From the NCBI RefSeq assembly GCF_008831285.2, contig NW_022204696.1, positions 1-64,000 of the forward strand: DNA of 64,000 nucleotides, in the 5' to 3' direction. Positions 39,701-52,979 of the stretch are shown here, piece after piece (the first letter of the stretch is position 1; the number at the start of each line of letters is the position of its first letter). Under the pieces are notes generated by a model. The model saw only the letters and a program-made list of their open reading frames with translations, was not told the DNA's origin and did no database searches. A program made the position numbers and the translations under genes. The stretch comes from Nymphaea colorata. Its lineage: Eukaryota; Streptophyta; Magnoliopsida; Nymphaeales; Nymphaeaceae.

Positions 39701-42700
39701 AATCATTTAAATCATTCATTACACATGTAATAACAAGTGAAACACATTAGATTAAATATAAGGGAGCAAATTAACGACTTGAATTTTATTCATTCTCATA
39801 CAAACTTGTGATTTCGATCAAATAAATCATTCAAAATGATGTACTAAAAAGTTAAAAATATTCAATTAAACATGTGTGATCAAATGAATCGCTTAAATCC
39901 CACTCGTGTTTATACGAACAACTGATTTCAATCGCTTATATCGCGTACTATAGATGTAAGGACAAGTTGAAGTACTAGGGATGGAACTAATGCATAGATT
40001 CCATTTCTAACTATATGATCAAGTATTTCATCATTTAAATCGTTCTTTATAGAAGTAATAAACAGTGAAACACATTAAGTTAACTATAAGGGATCAATTG
40101 AATGACTTGAATAAAAAACTAATCTGTGAATGTGCATAAACATGCATGTCGAATGATTTAGTGGAATGAAATCACAAGCTTTTATGTACATAAAAAACAT
40201 TTAAGTTATTTACTTGTTGTATTTCAGTTAATATAATGTGTTTCGCTTGTTTTAACATTTATAACGAATGATTTAAATGGTTCAAACTAAAAGTTTATAT
40301 GAAAAAAACAGATTCACGTCATTCGTTTGATCGCTTATCATTAGCTTAATGGTTTCACTTGTTATTCCATGTACAATGATTGATTTTGTTGATTGAAATC
40401 ACAAGTTCAAATGGAGCAAATGGGATTTACGCATTAGTTTGATCTCTTGTAGTTAATCCAATGAGATGAACTTGTAGTTACATCAATAGAAAAGAATCTA
40501 ATGAATTGAAATCACAAGTTTGTATCAATACGAGTGGGATTTAAGCGATTCATCTGAGCACGCATATTTCATTGAATGTGATAAACTTGTTGGTACATCC
40601 ACGTTGAATGATTTGTGGATTTAAATCGCAAGTTTGCATGAAAATGAACGAAATTCAAGTGGTTCTTTTGTTCTTTTATACTTAATCTAATGTGTTTCAC
40701 TTGTTATTACATGTATAAGGAATGATTTAAATGATTGAAATCTCCAATTCATGTGGACAGAAATCTGATGTATACATTAGTTTGATGCTTGTAGTTAGTC
40801 CAAGAAGTGAACTTTTTGTCTCATTGAATTAAATAAAAGGGGTCAAACAAAAGCATAGATCCCACTTGTATCGATATAAACTTGTGATTTCAATCATTTA
40901 AATCATTTATTACACATGTAATAACAAGTGAAACACATTAGATTAAATATAGGGAGCAAATTAACGACTTGAACCTTATTCATTCTCATACAAACTTGTG
41001 ATTTCGATCAAATAAATCATTCAAAATGGATGTACTAAAAAGTTAAAAACATTCAATTAAATATGTGTGATCAAATGAATCGCTTAAATCCCACTCGTGT
41101 TTATACGAACAACTGATTTCAATCGCTTATATCGCGTACTATAGATGTAACGACAAGTTGAATTCTTTCGATTAAGTACTAGGGATGAAACTATGCATAG
41201 ATTCCTTTTTAACTATATGATCAGGTGATTTCAATCATTTAAATCGTTCTTTATAGAAGTAATAAACAGTGAAACACATTAGGTTAACTATAAGGGATCA
41301 ATTGAATGACTTGAATAAAAACTAATCTGTGAATGTGCTTAAACATGCATGTTGAATGATTTAGTGGAATGAAATCACAAGCTTTTATGTACATAAAAGA
41401 CATTTAAGTTATTTATTGTTGTATTTCAGTTAATATAATGTGTTTCGCTTGTTTTAGCATCTATAACGAATGATTTAAATGGTTCAAACTAAAAGTTTAT
41501 ATGAAAAAAGAGATTCAAGTCTTTCGTTTGATCGCTTATCATTAGCTTAATGCGTTTCACTTGTTATTACATGTACAATGATTGATTTTGTTGATTGAAA
41601 TCACAAGTTCAAATGGGATCTACACATTAGTTAGATCTCCTGTAGTTAATCCAATGAGTTAACTTGTAGTTACATCAATAGTAAGGATCTAATGAATTGA
41701 AATCACAAGTTTGATCAATACGAGTGGGATTTAAGCGATTCATCTAAGCACGCATATTTCATTGAATGTGATTAACTTGTTGCTACATCCACGTTGAATG
41801 ATTTAGCAGATTTAAATCGCAAGTTTGCACGAAAATGAACGAAATTCAAGTGGTTCATTTGTCTTTTATAGTTAATCTAATGTGTTTCACTTGTTATTAC
41901 ATGTATAAGGAATGATTTAAATGATTGAAACCTCCAATTCATATGGACACAAATCTGATGTATGCATTAGTTTGATGCTTGTAGTTAGTCCAAGAAGTAG
42001 AACTTTTTGTTTCATTGAATTAAATAAAAGGGGTCAAACAAAAGCATAGATCCCACTTGTATCGATATAAACTTGTGATTTCAATCATTTAAATCATTCA
42101 TTACACATGTAATAACAAGTGAAACACATTAGATTAAATATAGGGGAGCAAATTAACGACTTGAATCTTATTCATTCTCATACAAACTTGTGATTTCGAT
42201 CAAATAAATCATTAAAATGGATGTACTAACAAGTTAAAAACATTCAATTAAATATGTGTGATCAAATGAATAGCTTAAATCCCACTCGTGTTTATACGAA
42301 TAACTGATTTCAATCGCTTATATCGCGTACTATAGATGTAACGACAAGTTGAATTCTTTCGATTAAGTACTAGGGATGAAACTAATGCATAGATTCCATT
42401 TTTAACTATATTATCTGGTGATTTCAATCATTTAAATCGTTCTTTATAGAAGTAATAAACAGTGAAACACATTAGGTTAACTATAAGGGATCAATTGAAT
42501 GACTTCAATCAAAAACTAATCTGTGAATGTGCTTAAACATGCATTTGAATGATTTATGGAATGAAATCACAAGCTTTATGACATAAAGACAGTTAAGTTA
42601 TTTACTTGTGTATTTCATTAATATAATGTGTTTCACTTGTTTTACATCTATAACGAATGATTTAAATGGTTCAAACTAAAAGTTTATATAAAAAAAGAGA

Positions 42701-45118
42701 TTCACGTCATTCGTTTGATCGCTTATCATTAGCTTAATGCGTTTCACTTGTTATTACATGTACAATGATTGATTTTGTTGATTGAAATCACAAGTTCAAA
42801 TGGATGCAAATGGGATCTACACATTAGTTTGATCTCTTGTAGTTAATCCAATGAGATGAACTTGTAGTTACATCAATAGAAAGATCTAATGAATTGAAAT
42901 CACAAGTTTGTATCAATACGAGTGGGATTTAAGCGATTCATCTGAGCACGCATATTTCATTGAATGCGATTAACTTGTTGCTACATCCACGTTGAATGAT
43001 TTAGTGGATTTAAATCGCAAGTTTGCATGAAAATGAACGAAATTCAAGTGGTTCATTTGTTCTTTTATAGTTAATCTAATGTTTTCACTTGTTATTCATG
43101 TATAAGGAATGATTTAAATGATTGAAACCTCCAATTCATATGGACACAAATCTGATGTATGCATTAGTTTGATGCTTGTAGTTAGTCCAAGAAGTAGAAC
43201 TTTTTTTTCATTGAATTAAATAAAAGGGGTCAAACAAAAGCATAGATCCCACTTGTATCGATATAAACTTGTGATTTCAATCATTTAAATCATTCATTAC
43301 ACATGTAATAACAAGTGAAACACATTAGATTAAATATAGGGAGCAAATTAACGACTTGAATTTTATTCATTCTCATACAAACTTGTGATTTCGATCAAAT
43401 AAATCATTCAAAATGGATGTACTAAAAGTTAAAAACATTCAATTAAATATGTGTGATCAAATGAATCGCTTAAATCCCACTCGTGTTTATACGAACAACT
43501 GATTTCAATCGCTTATATCGCGTACTATAGATGTAAGACAAGTTGAAGTACTAGGGATGAAACTAATGCATAGATTCCATTTCTAACTATATGATCAAGT
43601 ATTTCAATCATTTAAATCGTTCTTTATAGAAGTAATAAACAGTGAAACACATTAAGTTAACTATAAGGGATCAATTGAATGACTTGAATAAAAACTAATC
43701 TGTGAATGTGCTTAAACATGCATGTTGAATGATTTAGTGGAATGAAATCACAAGCTTTTATGTACATAAAAACATTTAAGTTATTTACTTGTTGTATTTC
43801 AGTTAATATAATGTGTTTCGCTTGTTTTACATCTATAACGAATGATTTAAATGGTTCAAACTAAAAGTTTATATGAAAAAAAGATTCACGTCATTCGTTT
43901 GATCGCTTATCATTAGCTTAATGCGTTTCACTTGTTATTACATGTACAATGATTGATTTTGTTGATTGAAATCACAAGTTCAAATGGATGCAAATGGATC
44001 TACGCATTAGTTTGATCTCTTGTAGTTAATCCAATGAGTGAACTTGTAGTTACATCAATAGTAAGATCTAATGAATTGAAATCACAAGTTTGTATCAATA
44101 CGAGTGGGATTTAAGCGATTCATCTGAGCACGCATATTTCATTGAATGTGATAACTTGTTGCTACATCCACGTTGAATGATTTAGTGGATTTAAATCGCA
44201 AGTTTGCATGAAAATGAACGAAATTCAAGTGGTTCATTTGTTCTTTTATAGTTAATCTAATGTGTTTCACTTGTTATTACATGTATAAGGAATGATTTAA
44301 ATGATTGAAATCTCCAATTCATATGGACACAAATCTGATGTATACATTAGTTTGATGCTTGTAGTTAGTCCAAGAAGTAGAACTTTTTGTTTCATTGAAT
44401 TAAATAAAAGGGGTCAAACAAAAGCATAGATCCCACTTGTATCGATATAAACTTGTGATTTCAATCATTTAAATCATTCATTACACATGTAATAACAAGT
44501 GAAACACATTAGATTAAATATAGGGAGCAAATTAACGACTTGAATCTTATTCATTCTCATACAAACTTGTGATTTCGATCAAATAAATCATTCAAAATGG
44601 ATGTACTAAAAAGTTAAAAACATTCAATTAAATATGTGTGATCAAATGAATCGCTTAAATCCCACTCGTGTTTATACGAACAACTGATTTCAATCGCTTA
44701 TATCGCGTACTATAGATGTAACGACAAGTTGAATTCTTTCGATTAAGTACTAGGGATGAAACTAATGCATAGATTCCATTTTTAACTATATGATCAGGTG
44801 ATTTCAATCATTTAAATCGTTCTTTATAGAAGTAATAAACAGTGAAACACATTAGGTTAACTATAAGGGATCAATTGAATGACTTGAATAAAAACTAATC
44901 TGTGAATGTGCTTAAACATGCATGTTGAATGATTTAGTGGAATGAAATCACAAGCTTTTATGTACATAAAAGACATTTAAGTTATTTACTTGTTGTATTT
45001 CAGTTAATATAATGTGTTTCGCTTGTTTTAGCATCTATAACGAATGATTTAAATGGTTCAAACTAAAAGTTTATATGAAAAAAGAGATTCACGTCATTCG
45101 TTTGATCGCTTATCATTA
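36757..45118. repeat. HOR-B array with mixed subtypes
   Basis: Markers at 36757, 37953, 39155, 40344, 41545, 42732, 43916 and 45119 give a period of 1184-1203 bp. Subtypes, judged by the 'aagttgaagtac' (a) or 'ttctttcgattaag' (b) phrase, read a (37561), b (38757), a (39956), b (41146), b' (42338), a (43531), b (44717). b' has 'tattatctggtg' and 'aatagctt'. Many copies lack single bases in short homopolymers, and 42541-42625 has a dense patch of such losses. No gene. Confidence 0.9.
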
Positions 45119-48100
45119 GCTTAATGCGTTTCACTTGTTATTACATGTACAATGATTGATTTTGTTGATTGAAATCACAAGTTCAAATGGATGAAATGGA
45201 TCTACGCATTAGTTTGATCTCTTGTAGTTAATCCAATGAGTTGAACTTGTAGTTACATCAATAGTAAGGATCTAATGAATTGAAATCACAAGTTTGTATC
45301 AATACGAGTGGGATTTAAGCGATTCATCTGAGCACGCATATTTCATTGAATGCGATTAACTTGTTGCTACATCCACGTTGAATGATTTAGTGGATTTAAA
45401 TCGCAAGTTTGCATGAAAATGAACGAAATTCAAGTGGTTCATTTGTTCTTTTATAGTTAATCTAATGTGTTTCACTTGTTATTACATGTATAAGGAATGA
45501 TTTAAATGATTGAAACCTCCAATTCATATGGACACAAATCTGATGTATGCATTAGTTTGATGCTTGTAGTTAGTCCAAGAAGTAGAACTTTTTGTTTCAT
45601 TGAATTAAATAAAAGGGGTCAAACAAAAGCATAGATCCCACTTGTATCGATATAAACTTGTGATTTCAATCATTTAAATCATTCATTACACATGTAATAA
45701 CAAGTGAAACACATTAGATTAAATATAGGGGAGCAAATTAACGACTTGAATCTTATTCATTCTCATACAAACTTGTGATTTCGATCAAATAAATCATTCA
45801 AAATGGATGTACTAACAAGTTAAAAACATTCAATTAAATATGTGTGATCAAATGAATAGCTTAAATCCCACTCGTGTTTATACGAACAACTGATTTCAAT
45901 CGCTTATATCGCGTACTATAGATGTAACGACAAGTTGAATTCTTTCGATTAAGTACTAGGGATGAAACTAATGCATAGATTCCATTTTTAACTATATTAT
46001 CTGGTGATTTCAATCATTTAAATCGTTCTTTATAGAAGTAATAAACAGTGAAACACATTAGGTTAACTATAAGGGATCAATTGAATGACTTGAATCAAAA
46101 ACTAATCTGTGAATGTGCTTAAACATGCATGTTGAATGATTTAGTGGAATGAAATCACAAGCTTTTATGTACATAAAAGACATTTAAGTTATTTACTTGT
46201 TGTATTTCAGTTAATATAATGTGTTTCGCTTGTTTTACATCTATAACGAATGATTTAAATGGTTCAAACTAAAAGTTTATATGAAAAAAGAGATTCACGT
46301 CATTCGTTTGATCGCTTATCATTAGCTTAATGCGTTTCACTTGTTATACATGTACAATGATTGATTTTGTTGATTGAAATCACAAGTTCAAATGGATGAA
46401 ATGAGATCTACGCATTAGTTTGATCTCTTGTAGTTAATCCAATGAGTTGAACTTGTAGTTACATCAATAGTAAGGATCTAATGAATTGAAATCACAAGTT
46501 TGTATCAATACGAGTGGGATTTAAGCGATTCATCTGAGCACGCATATTTCATTGAATGCGATTAACTTGTTGCTACATCCACGTTGAATGATTTAGTGGA
46601 TTTAAATCGCAAGTTTGCATGAAAATGAACGAAATTCAAGTGGTTCATTTGTTCTTTTATAGTTAATCTAATGTGTTTCACTTGTTATTACATGTATAAG
46701 GAATGATTTAAATGATTGAAACCTCCAATTCATATGGACACAAATCTGATGTATACATTAGTTGATGCTTGTAGTTAGTCCAAGAAGTAGAACTTTTTGT
46801 TTCATTGAATTAAATAAAAGGGGTCAAACAAAAGCATAGATCCACTTGTATCGATATAAACTTGTGATTTCAATCATTAAATCATTCATTACACATGTAA
46901 TAACAAGTGAAACACATTAGATTAAATATAGGGGAGCAAATTAACGACTTGAATCTTATTCATTCTCATACAAACTTGTGATTTCGATCAAATAAATCAT
47001 TCAAAATGGATGTACTAAAAGTTAAAAACATTCAATTAAATATGTGTGATCAAATGAATAGCTTAAATCCCACTCGTGTTTATACGAACAACTGATTTCA
47101 ATCGCTTATATCGCGTACTATAGATGTAACGACAAGTTGAATTCTTTCGATTAAGTACTAGGGATGAAACTAATGCATAGATTCCATTTTTAACTATATT
47201 ATCTGGTGATTTCAATCATTTAAATCGTTCTTTATAGAAGTAATAAACAGTGAAACACATTAGGTTAACTATAAGGGATCAATTGAATGACTTGAATAAA
47301 AACTAATCTGTGAATGTGCTTAAACATGCATGTTGAATGATTTAGTGGAATGAAATCACAAGCTTTTATGTACATAAAAGACATTTAAGTTATTTACTTG
47401 TTGTATTTCAGTTAATATAATGTGTTTCGCTTGTTTTAGCATCTATAACGAATGATTTAAATGGTTCAAACTAAAAGTTTATATGAAAAAAAGAGATCAC
47501 GTCATTCGTTTGATCGCTTATCATTAGCTTAATGCGTTTCACTTGTTACTACATGTACAATGATTGATTTTGTTGATTGAAATCACAAGTTCAAATGGAT
47601 GAAATGGATCTACGCATTAGTTTGATCTCTTGTAGTTAATCCAATGAGTTGAACTTGTAGTTACATCAATAGTAAGGATCTAATGAATTGAAATCACAAG
47701 TTTGTATCAATACGAGTGGGATTTAAGCGATTCATCTGAGCACGCATATTTCATTGATGCGATTAACTTGTTGCTACATCCACGTTGAATGATTTAGTGG
47801 ATTTAAATCGCAAGTTTGCATGAAAATGAACGAAATTCAAGTGGTTCATTTGTTCTTTTATAGTTAATCTAATGTGTTTCACTTGTTATTACATGTATAA
47901 GGAATGATTTAAATGATTGAAACCTCCAATTCATATGGACACAAATCTGATGTATACATTAGTTGATGCTTGTAGTTAGTCCAAGAAGTAGAACTTTTTG
48001 TTTCATGAATTAAATAAAAGGGGTCAAACAAAAGCATAGATCCACTTGTATCGATATAAACTTGTGATTTCAATCATTTAAATCATTCATTACACATGTA

Positions 48101-51100
48101 ATAACAAGTGAAACACATTAGATTAAATATAGGGGAGCAAATTAGCGACTTGAATCTTATTCATTCTCATACAAACTTGTGATTTGGATCAAATAAATCA
48201 TTCAAAATGGATGTACTAACAAGTTAAAAACATTCAATTAAATATGTGTGATCAAATGAATAGCTTAAATCCCACTCGTGTTTATACGAACAACTGATTT
48301 CAATCGCTTATATCGCGTACTATAGATGTAACGACAAGTTGAATTCTTTCGATTAAGTACTAGGGATGAAACTAATGCATAGATTCCATTTTTAACTATA
48401 TTATCTGGTGATTTCAATGATTTAAATCGTTTTTATAGAAGTAATAAACAGTGAAACACATTAGGTTAACTATAAGGGATCAATTGAATGACTTGAATAA
48501 AAACTAATCTGTGAATGTGCTTAAACATGCATGTTGAATGATTTAGTGGAATGAAATCACAAGCTTTTATGTACATAAAAGACATTTAAGTTATTTACTT
48601 GTTGTATTTCAGTTAATATAATGTGTTTCGCTTGTTTTAGCATCTATAACGAATGATTTAAATGGTTCAAACTAAAAGTTTATATGAAAAAAAGAGATCC
48701 ACGTCATTCGTTTGATCGCTTATCATTAGCTTAATGCGTTTCACTTGTTACTACATGTACAATGATTTATTTTGTTGATTGAAATCACAAGTTCAAATGG
48801 ATGGAAATGAGATCTACGCATTAGTTTGATCTCTTGTAGTTAATCCAATGAGTTGAACTTGTAGTTACATCAATAGTAAGGATCTAATGAATTGAAATCA
48901 CAAGTTTGTATCAATACGAGTGGGATTTAAGCGATTCATCTGAGCACGCATATTTCATTGAGTGCGATTAACTTGTTGCTACATCCACGTTGAATGATTT
49001 AGTGGATTTAAATCGTAAGTTTGCATGAAAATGAATGAAATTCAAGTGGTTCATTTGTTCTTTTATAGTTAATCTAATGTGTTTCACTTGTTATTACATG
49101 TATAAGGAATGATTTAAATGATTGAAACCTCCAATTCATATGGACACAAATCTGATGTATACATTAGTTGATGCTTGTAGTTAGTCCACGAAGTAGAACT
49201 TTTTGTTTCATGAATTAAATAAAAGGGGTCAAACAAAAGCATAGATCCACTTGTATCGATATAAACTTGTGATTTCAATCATCTAAATCATTCATTACAC
49301 ATGTAATAACAAGTGAAACACATTAGATTAAATATAGGGGAGCAAATTAGCGACTTGAATCTTATTCATTCTCATACAAACTTGTGATTTGGATCAAATA
49401 AATCATTCAAAATGGATGTACTAACAAGTTAAAAACATTCAATTAAATATGTGTGATCAAATGAATAGCTTAAATCCCACTCGTGTTTATACGAACAACT
49501 GATTTCAATCGCTTATATCGCGTACTATAGATGTAACGACAAGTTGAATTCTTTCGATTAAGTACTAGGGATGAAACTAATGCATAGATTCCATTTTTAA
49601 CTATATTATCTGGTGATTTCAATGATTTAAATCGTTTTTTATAGAAGTAATAAACAGTGAAACACATTAGGTTAACTATAAGGGATCAATAGAATGACTT
49701 GAATAAAAAATGTGCTTAAACATGCATGTTGAATGATTTAGTGGAATGAAATCACAAGCTTTTATGTACATAAAGACATTTAAGTTATTTACTTGTTGTA
49801 TTTCAGTTAATATAATGTGTTTCGCTTGTTTTAGCATCTATAACGAATGATTTAAATGGTTCAAACTAAAAGTTTATATGAAAAAAAGAGATCCACGTCA
49901 TTCGTTTGATCGCTTATCATTAGCTTAATGCGTTTCACTTGTTACTACATGTACAATGATTTATTTTGTTGATTGAAATCACAAGTTCAAATGGATGGAA
50001 ATGAGATCTACGCATTAGTTTGATCTCTTGTAGTTAATCCAATGAGTTGAACTTGTAGTTACATCAATAGTAAGGATCTAATGAATTGAAATCACAAGTT
50101 TGTATCAATACGAGTGGGATTTAAGCGATTCATCTGAGCACGCATATTTCATTGAGTGCGATTAACTTGTTGCTACATCCACGTTGAATGATTTAGTGGA
50201 TTTAAATCGTAAGTTTGCATGAAAATGAATGAAATTCAAGTGGTTCATTTGTTCTTTTATAGTTAATCTAATGTGTTTCACTTGTTATTACATGTATAAG
50301 GAATGATTTAAATGATTGAAACCTCCAATTCATATGGACACAAATCTGATGTATACATTAGATTGATGCTTGTAGTTAGTCCACGAAGTAGAACTTTTTT
50401 GTTTCACTGAATTAAATAAAAGGGGTCAAACAAAAGCATAGATCCTACTTGTATCGATATAAACTTGTGATTTCAATCATCTAAATCATTCATTACACAT
50501 GTAATAACAAGTGAAACACATTAGATTAAATATAGGGGAGCAAATTAGCGACTTGAATCTTATTCATTCTCATACAAACTTGTGATTTGGATCAAATAAA
50601 TCATTCAAAATGGATGTACTAACAAGTTAAAAACATTCAATTAAATATGTGTGATCAAATGAATAGCTTAAATCCACTCGTGTTTATACGAACAACTGAT
50701 TTCAATCGCTTATATCGCGTACTATAGATGTAACGACAAGTTGAATTCTTTCGATTAAGTACTAGGGATGAAACTAATGCATAGATTCCATTTTTAACTA
50801 TATTATCTGGTGATTTCAATGATTTAAATCGTTTTTTATAGAAGTAATAAACAGTGAAACACATTAGGTTAACTATAAGGGATCAATAGAATGACTTGAA
50901 TAAAAAACTAATCTGTGAATGTGCTTAAACATGCATGTTGAATGATTTAGTGGAATGAAATCACAAGCTTTTATGTACATAAAAGACATTTAAGTTATTT
51001 ACTTGTTGTATTTCAGTTAATATAATGTGTTTCGCTTGTTTTAGCATCTATAACGAATGATTTAAATGGTTCAAACTAAAAGTTTATATGAAAAAAAGAG

Positions 51101-52979
51101 ATCCACGTCATTCGTTTGATCGCTTATCATTAGCTTAATGCGTTTCACTTGTTACTACATGTACAATGATTTATTTTGTTGATTGAAATCACAAGTTCAA
51201 ATGGATGGAAATGAGATCTACGCATTAGTTTGATCTCTTGTAGTTAATCCAATGAGTTGAACTTGTAGTTACATCAATAGTAAGGATCTAATGAATTGAA
51301 ATCACAAGTTTGTATCAATACGAGTGGGATTTAAGCGATTCATCTGAGCACGCATATTTCATTGAGTGCGATTAACTTGTTGCTACATCCACGTTGAATG
51401 ATTTAGTGGATTTAAATCGTAAGTTTGCATGAAAATGAATGAAATTCAAGTGGTTCATTTGTTCTTTTATAGTTAATCTAATGTGTTTCACTTGTTATTA
51501 CATGTATAAGGAATGATTTAAATGATTGAAACCTCCAATTCATATGGACACAAATCTGATGTATACATTAGATTGATGCTTGTAGTTAGTCCACGAAGTA
51601 GAACTTTTTTGTTTCACTGAATTAAATAAAAGGGGTCAAACAAAAGCATAGATCCTACTTGTATCGATATAAACTTGTGATTTCAATCATCTAAATCATT
51701 CATTACACATGTAATAACAAGTGAAACACATTAGATTAAATATAGGGGAGCAAATTAGCGACTTGAATCTTATTCATTCTCATACAAACTTGTGATTTGG
51801 ATCAAATAAATCATTCAAAATGGATGTACTAACAAGTTAAAAACATTCAATTAAATATGTGTGATCAAATGAATAGCTTAAATCCCACTCGTGTTTATAC
51901 GAACAACTGATTTCAATCGCTTATATCGCGTACTATAGATGTAACGACAAGTTGAATTCTTTCGATTAAGTACTAGGGATGAAACTAATGCATAGATTCC
52001 ATTTTTAACTATATTATCTGGTGATTTCAATGATTTAAATCGTTTTTTATAGAAGTAATAAACAGTGAAACACATTAGGTTAACTATAAGGGATCAATAG
52101 AATGACTTGAATAAAAAACTAATCTGTGAATGTGCTTAAACATGCATGTTGAATGATTTAGTGGAATGAAATCACAAGCTTTTATGTACATAAAAGACAT
52201 TTAAGTTATTTACTTGTTGTATTTCAGTTAATATAATGTGTTTCGCTTGTTTTAGCATCTATAACGAATGATTTAAATGGTTCAAACTAAAAGTTTATAT
52301 GAAAAAAAGAGATCCACGTCATTCGTTTGATCGCTTATCATTAGCTTAATGCGTTTCACTTGTTACTACATGTACAATGATTTATTTTGTTGATTGAAAT
52401 CACAAGTTCAAATGGATGGAAATGAGATCTACGCATTAGTTTGATCTCTTGTAGTTAATCCAATGAGTTGAACTTGTAGTTACATCAATAGTAAGGATCT
52501 AATGAATTGAAATCACAAGTTTGTATCAATACGAGTGGGATTTAAGCGATTCATCTGAGCACGCATATTTCATTGAGTGCGATTAACTTGTTGCTACATC
52601 CACGTTGAATGATTTAGTGGATTTAAATCGTAAGTTTGCATGAAAATGAATGAAATTCAAGTGGTTCATTTGTTCTTTTATAGTTAATCTAATGTGTTTC
52701 ACTTGTTATTACATGTATAAGGAATGATTTAAATGATTGAAACCTCCAATTCATATGGACACAAATCTGATGTATACATTAGATTGATGCTTGTAGTTAG
52801 TCCACGAAGTAGAACTTTTTTGTTTCACTGAATTAAATAAAAGGGGTCAAACAAAAGCATAGATCCTACTTGTATCGATATAAACTTGTGATTTCAATCA
52901 TCTAAATCATTCATTACACATGTAATAACAAGTGAAACACATTAGATTAAATATAGGGGAGCAAATTAACGACTTGAAT
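45119..52979. repeat. HOR-B array, homogeneous right part (b' subtype)
   Basis: Markers at 45119, 46325, 47527, 48729, 49923, 51133 and 52344 give a period of 1194-1211 bp. All units here from 45925 on are b' ('tattatctggtg'). The last three are almost identical and share derived variants such as 'gatcctacttg', 'tccacgaag' and 'gatttggatc'. The array ends inside a forward block at 'attaacgacttgaatc' (52979), where HOR-A resumes. Reverse-strand open frames of 65-69 codons at 49470, 50655 and 51878 are repeat by-products. Confidence 0.93.

Noticed and set aside
49470-52075. Reverse-strand 65-69-codon open frames in HOR-B (49470, 50655, 51878)
   Set aside because: They are satellite by-products present only where neighbouring units are identical, with no coding signature.
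29020-52979. Direct claim that this is the functional centromere
   Set aside because: Array structure alone cannot show CENH3 binding. It is kept as a test proposal only.
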